From Chitinophaga jiangningensis (lineage in GTDB: Bacteria > Bacteroidota > Bacteroidia > Chitinophagales > Chitinophagaceae), in assembly GCF_900142605.1 (NCBI RefSeq), contig NZ_FRBL01000003.1, forward strand, positions 372,001-436,000: 64,000 bases of DNA, in the 5' to 3' direction. Shown here in pieces: positions 54,052 to 62,650 of the stretch. Position numbers and translations under genes: made by a program. Each line of letters starts with the position of its first letter. The first letter of the stretch is position 1. A model generated the notes under the pieces. The model ran no database searches. It saw only the letters and a program-made list of their open reading frames with translations, and was not told the origin of the DNA.

Positions 54052-54324
54052 ATGGAATACGACATCATTCAGAATAAAGAGAAACACCGTTTCGAAACTA
54101 CCGTTGACGGACACACGGGATTTATTATTTACCAGAATTTTCCCGGCGGCATTGCTTATGTGCATACCGAAGTACCACCTGAGCTGGAAGGTAAAGGAGT
54201 GGCTGCCGCACTGGCTAAATATGTACTGGAATATGCCAGGACCAATAGCCTTAAGGTGAAACCGCTGTGCCCTTACGTGTTCGCCTATATGAAAAGGCAT
54301 CCGGAGTATAATGACTTACTTTAG
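54052..54324 (+). CDS. Small GNAT-type N-acetyltransferase (YjdJ-like)
   Basis: A 90-residue single-domain GNAT of the CG class: GGIAYVHTEVPPELEGKGVA (acetyl-CoA loop) and LKVKPLCPYVFAYMKRHPEY. Catalytic cysteine probably in PLCPY. It follows the YjdI-like gene by four bases, the same order as yjdI-yjdJ in E. coli. Substrate unknown. Confidence 0.9.
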   Translation: MEYDIIQNKEKHRFETTVDGHTGFIIYQNFPGGIAYVHTEVPPELEGKGVAAALAKYVLEYARTNSLKVKPLCPYVFAYMKRHPEYNDLL

Positions 54325-54325
54325 T

Positions 54326-54391
54326 ACTACATCACCCGCGCCTTCGGCGCGGGTGATGTAGTGGCGTGCGTGCCAGCGGCACGCACGCCAC
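54326..54391 (+). terminator. Double long hairpin after the GNAT gene
   Basis: First stem 17 bp (ACTACATCACCCGCGCC, 54326-54342, complement 54346-54362) around TTC. Second stem 14 bp (GTGGCGTGCGTGCC, 54361-54374, complement 54378-54391) around AGC; the two share GT. The first has the C-TTCG-G tetraloop on the plus strand. They are followed by TAAATAAAA rather than a T-run. Confidence 0.7.
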
Positions 54392-54416
54392 TAAATAAAA
54401 GTATAAAACACTACCT

Positions 54417-54995
54417 ATGAGCATCATCCAATTCATACAGCAGCCATGGCATTGGGCCGTAGGCGGCGTTTTCATCGGGCTCACCGTCCCCCTCCTGCTC
54501 CTATTGGGCAACAAAACGCTTGGCATCTCTTCCACCCTCCGACAAATATGTGCCGCCTGCTTTCCTGCGGATATTTCCTTTTTTAAGTACGACTGGAAAG
54601 CGCAGGCCTGGAACCTGTTTTTTGTGGGTGGCATCCTGATCGGCGGTATACTTGCAGGCTGCTTCCTCGAGGGCAATGCCCCTGTTGAAGTGGCCGCGGC
54701 TACGCAGCAGCGGTTACAGGTGTACCACATCACCGACTTCTCCCAACTATTACCCATTGAAATTTTTAACTGGAACAACCTCTTTACGATGAAAGGTCTG
54801 ATATTTTTTGTGATCGGCGGTTTCCTTGTAGGCTTCGGTACCCGCTATGCCGGCGGCTGTACCTCCGGGCACTCCATTATGGGATTATCCAACCTGCAAT
54901 GGCCTTCGCTGGTGGCAACCATTTGTTTTATGGCAGGTGGATTCTTTAGCGCCAATGTAATTGTTCCGTGGATTTTTAAACTCCTAAACGCCTAA
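54417..54995 (+). CDS. YeeE/YedE family transporter, first half
   Basis: A 192-residue membrane protein with about five helices. The signature GFGTRYAGGCTSGHSIMGLS near residue 140 carries the conserved cysteine, and FAADISF is replaced here by AACFPADISFFKYD. It is one half of a split YeeE/YedE (DUF395) transporter, known in TsuA as a thiosulfate uptake protein. The other half follows by three bases. Confidence 0.9.
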   Translation: MSIIQFIQQPWHWAVGGVFIGLTVPLLLLLGNKTLGISSTLRQICAACFPADISFFKYDWKAQAWNLFFVGGILIGGILAGCFLEGNAPVEVAAATQQRLQVYHITDFSQLLPIEIFNWNNLFTMKGLIFFVIGGFLVGFGTRYAGGCTSGHSIMGLSNLQWPSLVATICFMAGGFFSANVIVPWIFKLLNA

Positions 54996-54998
54996 GCC

Positions 54999-55409
54999 AT
55001 GAAAAATATGAAATACTTACTGGCCGGTATTCTCTTTGGAATTGTGCTGGTAAAGGCGCAGGTGATCAGCTGGTTTCGCATCCAGGAAATGTTTCAGCTG
55101 ACTTCTTTCCATATGTATGGCGTGATTGGTACAGGTGTGGTAGTAGGCATTTTTTCCGTACAGGTGATAAAACGCTTTGGTATCAAAACGTTTGACGGTC
55201 AGCCAATAGCTATTCCTTCCAAAAAATTTGATAAAGGTCAGATCTATGGCGGGTTGATTTTCGGGATAGGCTGGGCCATTACAGGTGCCTGCCCGGGGCC
55301 ATTGTTTGCGCAGATCGGACTTGGCTTCACCGTAGTTGCTGTAACGCTTATCAGCGCTATCGCTGGCACATGGGTGTATGGATTACTGGAGAAGAAACTG
55401 CCGCATTAG
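54999..55409 (+). CDS. YeeE/YedE family transporter, second half (DUF6691-like)
   Basis: A 136-residue protein with four helices and the motif FGIGWAITGACPGPLFAQIG, with the second conserved cysteine. Together with the upstream gene it makes a complete YeeE/YedE channel-like transporter for thiosulfate or a related sulfur species. The pair often sits with sulfur-transferase or metallo-beta-lactamase genes, which are absent here. Confidence 0.9.
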   Translation: MKNMKYLLAGILFGIVLVKAQVISWFRIQEMFQLTSFHMYGVIGTGVVVGIFSVQVIKRFGIKTFDGQPIAIPSKKFDKGQIYGGLIFGIGWAITGACPGPLFAQIGLGFTVVAVTLISAIAGTWVYGLLEKKLPH

Positions 55410-55418
55410 CATAAAAAA

Positions 55419-55445
55419 TCCCTGGTACTGTACTGGTACCAGGGA
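55419..55445 (-). terminator. Terminator after the DUF4142 gene
   Basis: TCCCTGGTAC (55419-55428) pairs with GTACCAGGGA (55436-55445); on the minus strand followed by TTTTTT. It also lies just after the convergent YeeE gene. Confidence 0.85.
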
Positions 55446-55506
55446 CAAGCCATTTGAGGTTTTGCAGTTCCAATCAAACAGCACCTATAATTGATCTTGA
55501 ACTAAA

Positions 55507-56070
55507 CTATTTCAAAGCATCTTTGATTGCTTTTGCAGAATCCTGGTGTGCTTTTAAAGTAGGCAGGGTGTTAGCTGCAAAAGCTTTCAGGTCTGCATCT
55601 GCCAGGTCGTTTGACGCGTCTTCGAATTTTTTCACATCTTTATCATGGTCGTCTACCATCATTTTCATGTAATCCTTGTCAAAATCTTTTCCTGATTTTT
55701 TCGCCAGCTCGTCAATGTGCTTCTGATCTTCCGGGTTCAGTGAGGCAGGCAGTGTAATGTTTTTGCTGGTAGCAAGATTTTTAAGCTCATCGTTTGCCTT
55801 GCTGTGGTCGTTGACCATCATGTTACCAAATTCCTTTACACGCGGATTGGTGGCTTTTTCCTGTGCCAGCTTACCCATGGCCACTTCCAGCAGGCCGCCA
55901 TTTGCTGCTTCTACGGCAAATTCAGAAGACTTATCATCTACAGGTTTTACCGCCTCATTAATTTCCTGCGCACTGTCTGTTTGCGCTTCCTTGTTACTGG
56001 CATTGTTGCCACAGGATTGGATCAGGCCTACAGCCAGGCAAGCGGTCGCTAAAAATATGGTCTTTTTCAT
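55507..56070 (-). CDS. DUF4142 lipoprotein
   Basis: A 187-residue protein with a lipoprotein signal (MKKTIFLATACLAVGLIQSC, acylated Cys20). The DUF4142 part is helical and ferritin-like: FAVEAANGGLLEVAMGKLAQ, VKEFGNMMVNDHSKANDEL and YMKMMVDDHDKDVKKFEDA, with the HxxxxxxL-type histidines. It is exported to the outer face of a membrane; its function is not known. Confidence 0.92.
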   Translation of the reverse strand: MKKTIFLATACLAVGLIQSCGNNASNKEAQTDSAQEINEAVKPVDDKSSEFAVEAANGGLLEVAMGKLAQEKATNPRVKEFGNMMVNDHSKANDELKNLATSKNITLPASLNPEDQKHIDELAKKSGKDFDKDYMKMMVDDHDKDVKKFEDASNDLADADLKAFAANTLPTLKAHQDSAKAIKDALK

Positions 56071-56266
56071 AGCCGATTGTTTTGTGTTTATAAAGTGAAT
56101 TAATAGGTTCAGCTTCTTTTTTTCAAAAACGATACCGTAATTTTTCGCTCATCCTTTAAATTCCTTTACCACATTGCGTTTCAGCAAAGAATGCAATATA
56201 TTTTCAGGAAGATATAAAGGCTGGATTTGTAGATTTTACTCCCCGGTTCGATGTCCGCACGTAGGT

Positions 56267-56337
56267 TCCCGTATCAGCGTCTGCCTTCGGCAGACGCTGA
56301 TACGGGAGGGGCAGGGCTGGACGCCCTGGCCCCTCCC
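56267..56337. repeat. Two adjoining long hairpins before the tandem array
   Basis: A 19-bp perfect stem (TCCCGTATCAGCGTCTGCC, 56267-56285, complement 56289-56307) around TTC. It adjoins a second stem in which GGGAGGGGCAGGGC (56304-56317) pairs, with one bulged base, with GCCCTGGCCCCTCCC (56323-56337). The 3' arm of the second hairpin is the GC-rich block that also occurs in every unit of the array. Confidence 0.75.
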
Positions 56338-57101
56338 ATACGTCATCTGTCACTGATTCTGTTGAAATAAGTTGCTGACAATATAAAAGATCAGCGCACT
56401 TCGCCCTGGCCCCTCCCGTTTGAATACGTCATCTGTCACTGATTCTGTTGAAATAAGTTGCTGACAATATAAAGATCAGCGCACTTCGTCCTGGCCCCTC
56501 CCGTTTGAATACGTCATCTGTCACTGATTCTGTTGAAATAAGTTGCTGACAATATAAAAGATCAGTGCGCTTCGCCCTGGCCCCTCCCATTTGAATACGT
56601 CATCTGTCACTGATTCTGTTGAAATAAGTTGCTGACAATATAAAAGATCAGCGCACTTCGCCCTGGCCCCTCCCGTTTGAATACGTCATCTGTCACTGAT
56701 TCTGTTGAAATGAGTTGCTGTCAATATAAAGATCAGCGCGCTTCGCCCTGGCCCATTCCGTTTGAATACGTCATCTGTCACTGATTCTGTTGAAATAGGT
56801 TGCTGACAATATAAACATCAGCACGCTTCGCCCTGGCCCGTCCCGTTTGAATAGGTCATCCGTCAGGGATTCTGTTGAAATAAGTTGCTGACAACATAAA
56901 GATCTGCGCGCTTCGCCCTGGCCCCTCCTGTTTGAATACGTCATCAGTCAGGGATTTTGTTGAAATAAGTTGCTGACAATATAAACATCAGCGCGCTTCG
57001 CCCTGGCCCCTCCCGTTTGAATACGTCATCCGTCAGGGATTCTGTTGGAATAAGTTGCTGACAACATAAAGATCAGCGCGCTTCGCCCTGGCCTTTCTCA
57101 T
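56322..57101. repeat. Tandem array of nine 85-86 bp repeats
   Basis: Nine head-to-tail units; the marker GTCAT recurs at 56342, 56428, 56513, 56599, 56685, 56770, 56855, 56940 and 57025, giving periods of 85 or 86. Each unit has a GC-rich block (CGCCCTGGCCCCTCCC), TTTGAATACGTCAT, GATTCTGTTGAAATAAGTTG and a small hairpin GCTGA...TCAGC. Units 1-5 are nearly identical; units 6-9 share other variants (CAGGGATT instead of CACTGATT, CGCGCTTCG instead of CGCACTTCG). The period is not a multiple of three at 85 or 86, so the array is not coding. There are no spacers. Confidence 0.92.
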
Positions 57102-57141
57102 TTGATATAATTGCTGGCAGAAATGATGTTGGAATCCTTAT

Positions 57142-57184
57142 TAACACAGAAGGTCAGGGCTGCTTGCCCTGACCTTCTGTGTTA
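57142..57184 (-). terminator. Terminator after the zinc-ribbon membrane protein gene
   Basis: A 19-bp perfect stem (TAACACAGAAGGTCAGGGC, 57142-57160, complement 57166-57184) with loop TGCTT. On the minus strand followed by AATAAGGATT, without a real T-run. Confidence 0.7.
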
Positions 57185-57202
57185 CCTTAAATAGGCTGTT
57201 TT

Positions 57203-58324
57203 TTATTGTTGAGATGCCAGTTGCCAGATAATAATAATTGCCAGGATAATAGATATAACCAGCCCCGCAATTTTTACCCAGCTGTATGGTCTGTCGCCCG
57301 TTACCTCACCGGTGCAGGCGTTTACGACAAAGTGATACACTTTGTCGTTGTACTTGTAAGCGCTGATCCATACCGGGAGTAAGAGGTATTTTAATGCGAG
57401 CGTATCGTAAGTGATGTCATAATCATCAATCACCTGTTCATCTCCACCGATATCTGCACAAATTTCATCGCGAATGATCGGGTCCATGCGCCGCTGCGCC
57501 TGCACCAAACCCTGCTCTGCATTTGTCTGATAGATTTCTGCGCGGAAGCCACTCAGGTAGCGGCCATCGTATTTCTTCAACTCTTCCAGCTTCCAGGGCT
57601 CCAGGATAATCGCCATTTTTTGTGGCAGTGATGGACTGGCAGACACCAGTACATCCCGGAATTCATTATTCACCCTACCGGAAGCGGGATACCAGGCGGT
57701 GTGGCGCACCTGTCGGGTACGGGTTTCCTCGCGGCCATTCACCGTTTCCGTATAGGTTTCTGTTGTGTAATAGTACTCGCCACGCTGACCACTATACGAA
57801 GTATCAGTATCTGCATCGTAACTCCAGTGTGGAATATACACGCCTTTCAACTGCTGGGAAGAACCATCTTTTACCTTTTTCACCAGATCAGAAGGGGCAA
57901 ACCAGAGTTTACTCATCCAGTTTCTGAAATACTGAAGGGCCTCATTATCCTTTACCACAAAGGGTAATACATAATGCGGCTCCAGCATGGTAGTGGTTTG
58001 TACATGGTCTATCACCAGCGGTGAGGCGCAGAACGCGCAGGAGTCGGCCGTAATATTAGGCAGCAACGTCGTAGAGGCGCCACAGTTAGTACATTTTACG
58101 ATCTGTGCTTCCTGGGTGGCAGAAGTATGTGCCTCCTGGGCGGCAATGAATTCCTTATAATCGATGGCCCTGATGGCCAGGTCCGCCTCATGTTCAATTT
58201 CGTTAACGGTACCGCAGTACTCACATTTCAGGCTGTTGGTGCCGGGAGCGTAATGCAGCACGGCGCCACAGTTCTGGCACTTCAGTGATTGTACCGTTTC
58301 ACTTGTTTTTTCCTCAAATGACAT
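57203..58324 (-). CDS. Zinc-ribbon membrane protein (YdjG-like)
   Basis: A 373-residue protein. Two zinc ribbons are at the N-terminus: CQNCG...CEYCG (residues 16-37) and CTNCG...CAFC (78-98). A beta-rich domain follows, and a single membrane helix near the C-terminus (IAGLVISIILAIIIIWQL). B. subtilis YdjG has the same build and works with the SPFH protein YdjI and a PspA homologue in envelope stress. The SPFH-GYF gene is 103 bases upstream on the same strand, so the pair is conserved here; no pspA gene is in the window. Confidence 0.8.
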   Translation of the reverse strand: MSFEEKTSETVQSLKCQNCGAVLHYAPGTNSLKCEYCGTVNEIEHEADLAIRAIDYKEFIAAQEAHTSATQEAQIVKCTNCGASTTLLPNITADSCAFCASPLVIDHVQTTTMLEPHYVLPFVVKDNEALQYFRNWMSKLWFAPSDLVKKVKDGSSQQLKGVYIPHWSYDADTDTSYSGQRGEYYYTTETYTETVNGREETRTRQVRHTAWYPASGRVNNEFRDVLVSASPSLPQKMAIILEPWKLEELKKYDGRYLSGFRAEIYQTNAEQGLVQAQRRMDPIIRDEICADIGGDEQVIDDYDITYDTLALKYLLLPVWISAYKYNDKVYHFVVNACTGEVTGDRPYSWVKIAGLVISIILAIIIIWQLASQQ

Positions 58325-58351
58325 AGGGAAATATGCTGTTTATAAAAAGTC

Positions 58352-58414
58352 GGAAACAGACCTGCCCACCGGACAAGTCTGTTTCCTGCGTTCCGCAAAC
58401 CTGCGGAACGCAGG
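58352..58414 (-). terminator. Two hairpins between the SPFH and zinc-ribbon genes
   Basis: GGAAACAGAC (58352-58361) pairs with GTCTGTTTCC (58377-58386); then CCTGCGTTCCGCA (58385-58397) pairs with TGCGGAACGCAGG (58402-58414). The second is a perfect 13-bp stem with loop AACC. They may limit read-through from the SPFH gene into the downstream zinc-ribbon gene. Confidence 0.55.
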
Positions 58415-58427
58415 TGTAACTAAAAGC

Positions 58428-59567
58428 TTATGGTAATGGCGGTGGTACGGTAGCCAGAATTGGTGCCAGCTCAGGTACGGAGGAAGCAGCAGCCCATGCG
58501 GCCATGCCGGCTTTCCATACAAGGGAGTTACCGTTAAACTGACCGGAAGCTGCCAGCTGCTGCAGTTGCGCCTGATCAAAAGGGCCTGCCTGCTGACCAT
58601 TCACGGCCACAAAGAAAGAAACCGCCGATGGCAGTGGCGGAGGTACAGCACCCGCCGCAGGAGCAGCACCGGTTCCGCTTTGTCCTGATATCGGGTTAAA
58701 CTGGGTCTGCTGGAATACATTACCCATCTGCCCCATCATAGCTGCGCCCATGCCAAGGCCCAGACCAGCGCCTGCAAGGCCGCCGCTGCCCGGATTCTCA
58801 GCTGATTTCTCCATGGCGTTTGCCGCCTGGAATTGCGCATATGCACCCAGGTTGCCCACGATACCCATGCTGCTTCTTTTGTCCAGTGCCGCTTCCACTT
58901 CAGGAGGCAGGGAGATGTTTTCAATCAGGAATTTAGTCAGCTCCAATCCCAGCTCATTGAACTCGGGACGGATTTTATCAGTAATAATCGTAGAAACTTC
59001 ATCGTAGTTAGCCGCGAGATCCAGCACAGGAATCTTCGCTTCCGCAATCGCATCCATACCGCGTGACACGGCCAGGTTACGCAGTTGCTCATTAATACCG
59101 TCTACCGTAAATTCCGGGTTGGTAGCCGCAATGTCTTTAATGAATTCGGCAGCATCTTTTACTTTAAAAGCGTAACTACCGAAAGCGCGTACACGAAGCG
59201 GACCAAATTCTGCATCACGCAGCATCACCGGGTTCCTGGTACCCCATTTCTGGTTGGTGAACTGGCGCAGACTAACAAAGAATATATCTGCTTTATACGG
59301 ACTGTTAAATCCATATTTCCATCCCTGCAAAGTAGCGAGGATAGGCAGGTTTTGTGTATTCAGGGTATGCATACCAGCGGTAAACACATCTGCAATTTTA
59401 CCCTCGTTCATGAATACAGCTACCTGTGATTCACGTACCGTTAGTTTTGCATTTTGCTTAATCTCATTCTGGTAACGGGGAAACTTCCAAACAATGGTAT
59501 CAGACGAGGTGTCTGTCCATTCAATAATGTCAATAAATTCATTCCGCAGTTTATCAAATAATCCCAT
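58428..59567 (-). CDS. SPFH domain protein with C-terminal GYF-like domain (YdjI-like)
   Basis: A 379-residue protein. Residues 1 to about 230 are an SPFH/virion-core domain (LFDKLRNEFIDIIEWTDTSS, VRAFGSYAFKVKDAAEFIKD). A Gly/Ala/Met-rich linker of about 60 residues (GGLAGAGLGLGMGAAMMGQM) leads to a GYF_2/DUF4339 domain (FFVAVNGQQAGPFDQAQLQQ and LVWKAGMAAWAAASSVPEL). A proline-rich PPPLP occurs before and at the end. The SPFH part forms oligomers at membranes; GYF-like domains bind proline-rich peptides. Confidence 0.9.
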   Translation of the reverse strand: MGLFDKLRNEFIDIIEWTDTSSDTIVWKFPRYQNEIKQNAKLTVRESQVAVFMNEGKIADVFTAGMHTLNTQNLPILATLQGWKYGFNSPYKADIFFVSLRQFTNQKWGTRNPVMLRDAEFGPLRVRAFGSYAFKVKDAAEFIKDIAATNPEFTVDGINEQLRNLAVSRGMDAIAEAKIPVLDLAANYDEVSTIITDKIRPEFNELGLELTKFLIENISLPPEVEAALDKRSSMGIVGNLGAYAQFQAANAMEKSAENPGSGGLAGAGLGLGMGAAMMGQMGNVFQQTQFNPISGQSGTGAAPAAGAVPPPLPSAVSFFVAVNGQQAGPFDQAQLQQLAASGQFNGNSLVWKAGMAAWAAASSVPELAPILATVPPPLP

Positions 59568-59643
59568 GATCAGGTTTTTAATACAGAGTTAAATGTCTGC
59601 CAAATTTATTGAATTATTTAGTTCATTTAGACATAATGAATTG

Positions 59644-61698
59644 TTATAATTTCAGCAATTTCGCGTTAATGGCAACTACCACGGTGCTCACTGTCATCAG
59701 CACCGCACCAACGGCAGGACTAAGTATCACTCCCCAGGGTGCCAAAACACCTGCTGCCAACGGCATAGCGATGAGGTTATACCCCGTGGCCCAGGCCAGA
59801 TTTTGAATCATTTTCCGGTATGTGGCTTTTCCGAATTTTATAAGACTCACAATATCAGCGGGGTTGCTGTTTACCAGCACAATACCTGCCGTTTCAGCGG
59901 CTATATCGGAGCCAGAACCAACGGCAATCCCAATGTTGGCTTGTGCCAGTGCCGGTGCGTCATTAATGCCGTCGCCGGTCATGGCTACATACCTCCCCTC
60001 CTGTTGCAGTGCCTTTATTTGTTCGAGCTTCTCATGTGGCAAAACTTCTGCGATCACCTTATCAAGTTGCAATTTTTGCCCTACGGCACCGGCTACTTTT
60101 TTATTGTCGCCCGTCAGGAGCACGGTGGTAATGCCATCCTGCCGCAGTTGCTGCACAGCGCCGGCTGATTCAGGCCTGAGTTCATCGGAGAGTAACAGGT
60201 AACCTGCCGGTTTATCATTAATGATTACATACGACAAAGTACCCGTGCCATCGGTATTCACTGCGGGTGCATGAAAATGTTCCTGTGCATACACCGGCGA
60301 TGCCACCAGCACGGTATCATTCCCTACTTTCGCCTGTATGCCTTTACCCGCAAGGGCTTGCACATCACCTGCAGTGGAAACCTGTAATTGTAATTCCTTT
60401 GCTTTTGCAAGAATGCCGGTTGCAATAGGATGCTCTGATTGTTGCTCAGCGGCGGCTGCCAGTGCAAGCAGTTGCTCTTTGGAATAGGTGCTGTCAAAGG
60501 ATTCCATGGCAGTCACTTCAAATTTACCAACGGTAAGCGTACCTGTTTTATCAAATACCAGTGTGTCTATTTTTCGGGAATTTTCAAATGCAGTGCGATC
60601 TTTAATCAGCAGCCCATGCTGCGCGGCAATGGTGGTGGAACGTGCTACAACCAGTGGTACGGCGAGGCCTAGTGCATGCGGGCAACAAATAACAATGACC
60701 GTTACCATCCGTTCCATGGCAAAAGCGAGAGAGCTGCCGGTAAGCCACCATACCAGGAAGGTGATGATACCTGCTGCAATGGCGATAATGGTCAGCCATC
60801 TGGCAGCTTTGTCGGCCAGTAGCTGCGTGCCTGACTTTGCCTGCTGCGCATCGTTTACCAGTTTTATTACCTGGGAGAGATAAGATTCCGCGCTGTTATG
60901 CGTCACCTTTACCTGAAAAGCGCTATGGCCGTTAATAGCTCCCGCAATCACTTTATCGCCTGCCGATTTCTGCACTGGCCTGGATTCCCCGGTAAGCATG
61001 GATTCATTGACGTAACTGGTACCGTCCGACACAACGCCATCGGCGGCAATTTTTTCTCCGGGCTTTATCAGGATGATATCTCCGGGCTGCAAGCTGTCCG
61101 TAGCCACCTCCTGCACTACATCTCCCTTAATTAAATGAGCCTCCGCAGGCATCAGTTTTACGAGCAGTTCCAGCTCCCTGCCGGCGCCGGCTACCGCACT
61201 CATTTCTATCCAGTGCCCCAGCAGCATGATCAGTATCAGCGTGGCCAGTTCCCAGAAAAAGTCCATGCCTTTGAGGCCCAATAGCACGGCTACACTATAC
61301 ACATATGCAACGGTGATGGCAAAACCTACCAGCGTCATCATGCCGGGATTGCCGGCTTTCAGTTCGTCCCTGGCACCGGTCAGAAAAGGCCAGCCGCCGT
61401 AGAAATAGATGATGGTGCTGAGCCCGAGCAGCACGTACTGATCGCCGGGGAAGCTGAACGTCAGTCCCAGCCAGTGCTGGATCATTTTCGACAACAGCAT
61501 CACCGGTACGGTGAGCACCAGCACTACATAAAATCGTTTTTTAAAATCGTTGATCATACTGCCATGATCGTGGCCGGCATGCATGCTGGCCATATCGTGG
61601 CCGCCATGCTGCTTGCTGTGATCCATATGCATATGTTCGTGTCCGGCTTCCTGTTGGCCATTCATCTGGTGATGGGCATGATCGTGGTGTGGGTCCAT
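59644..61698 (-). CDS. copB: Copper-translocating P-type ATPase (CopB / P1B-3 type)
   Basis: A 684-residue P-type ATPase. The first 50 residues are rich in His and Met (MDPHHDHAHHQMNGQQ and onward). Metal-site motif CCPHALG (CPH) in helix 6 marks the P1B-3 class, which moves Cu(II) or Cu(I)/Ag outwards. ATPase motifs: TGES, DKTGTLTVG, HP in SEHPIA, and TGDGINDAPALAQA. Alone in the window, with no CopA, CopZ or regulator nearby. Confidence 0.94.
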   Translation of the reverse strand: MDPHHDHAHHQMNGQQEAGHEHMHMDHSKQHGGHDMASMHAGHDHGSMINDFKKRFYVVLVLTVPVMLLSKMIQHWLGLTFSFPGDQYVLLGLSTIIYFYGGWPFLTGARDELKAGNPGMMTLVGFAITVAYVYSVAVLLGLKGMDFFWELATLILIMLLGHWIEMSAVAGAGRELELLVKLMPAEAHLIKGDVVQEVATDSLQPGDIILIKPGEKIAADGVVSDGTSYVNESMLTGESRPVQKSAGDKVIAGAINGHSAFQVKVTHNSAESYLSQVIKLVNDAQQAKSGTQLLADKAARWLTIIAIAAGIITFLVWWLTGSSLAFAMERMVTVIVICCPHALGLAVPLVVARSTTIAAQHGLLIKDRTAFENSRKIDTLVFDKTGTLTVGKFEVTAMESFDSTYSKEQLLALAAAAEQQSEHPIATGILAKAKELQLQVSTAGDVQALAGKGIQAKVGNDTVLVASPVYAQEHFHAPAVNTDGTGTLSYVIINDKPAGYLLLSDELRPESAGAVQQLRQDGITTVLLTGDNKKVAGAVGQKLQLDKVIAEVLPHEKLEQIKALQQEGRYVAMTGDGINDAPALAQANIGIAVGSGSDIAAETAGIVLVNSNPADIVSLIKFGKATYRKMIQNLAWATGYNLIAMPLAAGVLAPWGVILSPAVGAVLMTVSTVVVAINAKLLKL

Positions 61699-61751
61699 TG
61701 CTACAATGCTTTTCTTTATTATACAACCGGGACAGGGAATTGTTATATAAA

Positions 61752-61779
61752 AAAAAGAACCGCGGGTGCGGTTCTTTTT
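61752..61779 (-). terminator. Terminator after the alpha/beta hydrolase gene
   Basis: A 12-bp stem (AAAAAGAACCGC, 61752-61763, complement 61768-61779) with loop GGGT. Both strands have a T-run; it serves the minus-strand esterase gene. Confidence 0.88.
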
Positions 61780-61790
61780 ATCGGGAGATG

Positions 61791-62642
61791 TTAATCTTTC
61801 TTATCAAACTGTTTCAGCCAGGCTTGTGCCAACCCGGGCCAGGCCTCAGCGGCGGGGTTCCCGGGCCGCAATCCGTACCCATGTCCGCCCTTGTTATAGA
61901 AATGCAGCTCTACCGGGGCTTTTGCATCACGCATCGCGCCCGCCATTACCAGCGCGCTGTTGCCGTAGGTATCGTCCGCCGTGGCAAACAGGAACGTAGG
62001 CGGCGTGGCGGCATTTACATGCAGCTCTGGTGTCAGCTTCCGGTCTGCTCCCTTATCCAGGTAAGCCGGATAAATGAGCAGGGCAAAAGAAGGCTTTGCA
62101 CTCAGCTGATCGGCAGCATCCACGGGCGTGTACTGCTGTACATCATACAAGGTGCTGGCTCTGGCGCTCAGGCTTCCCCCTGCTGAAAAGCCCAGCACAC
62201 CGATCTTTTCCGGGTTGATATGATAGTCGGCCGCTTTGGAGCGCACGATGCGGATGGCACGTTGTACATCCTGCAAGGCGCCCAGCTGTTTCTGCGGCAC
62301 GCGATAATGGAGCACAAAAGCCGTATAGCCGAGGGAGTTAAGCCATTTCGCAATCTCGGTGCCTTCCAGGTCCAGCGCCAGGATACTGTACCCACCACCC
62401 GGACAAACGATCACCGCGGCATCCTTGTTGCTGCCTGCCGGCGCGGGAAACACGGAAATGAATGGATCAGTGACTTCGGAAATGCGGATCACATTTCCGC
62501 TGTTGTCGGCGGAGGTTTTCATGGGCGACTTCACCGTTTCACCCGGAACATTGCCTGGCCATAGCGGAATATTTTTCACCTGTTGCGCCATCATAGTTAC
62601 ACCTGCACTCATCATTATACAAAGAAGAAATACTTTTTTCAT
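61791..62642 (-). CDS. Secreted alpha/beta hydrolase (acetyl esterase/xylan esterase-like)
   Basis: A 283-residue enzyme with signal peptide MKKVFLLCIMMSAGVTMMAQ. Oxyanion region VIVCPGGGYSILALDLEGTE, nucleophile GVLGFSAGGSLSA, acid in FATADDTYGNSA and histidine in NKGGHGYGLRPGNPA. It belongs to the BD-FAE/endo-xylanase-B-like esterase group acting on acetylated carbohydrates in the periplasm. It follows the SGNH hydrolase gene by eight bases and is in the same operon. Confidence 0.9.
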   Translation of the reverse strand: MKKVFLLCIMMSAGVTMMAQQVKNIPLWPGNVPGETVKSPMKTSADNSGNVIRISEVTDPFISVFPAPAGSNKDAAVIVCPGGGYSILALDLEGTEIAKWLNSLGYTAFVLHYRVPQKQLGALQDVQRAIRIVRSKAADYHINPEKIGVLGFSAGGSLSARASTLYDVQQYTPVDAADQLSAKPSFALLIYPAYLDKGADRKLTPELHVNAATPPTFLFATADDTYGNSALVMAGAMRDAKAPVELHFYNKGGHGYGLRPGNPAAEAWPGLAQAWLKQFDKKD

Positions 62643-62650
62643 GGGCCGTA

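Noticed and set aside
56322..57101. CRISPR array
   Set aside because: The units are 85-86 bp, directly adjacent and alike over their whole length; there are no unique spacers and no cas genes.
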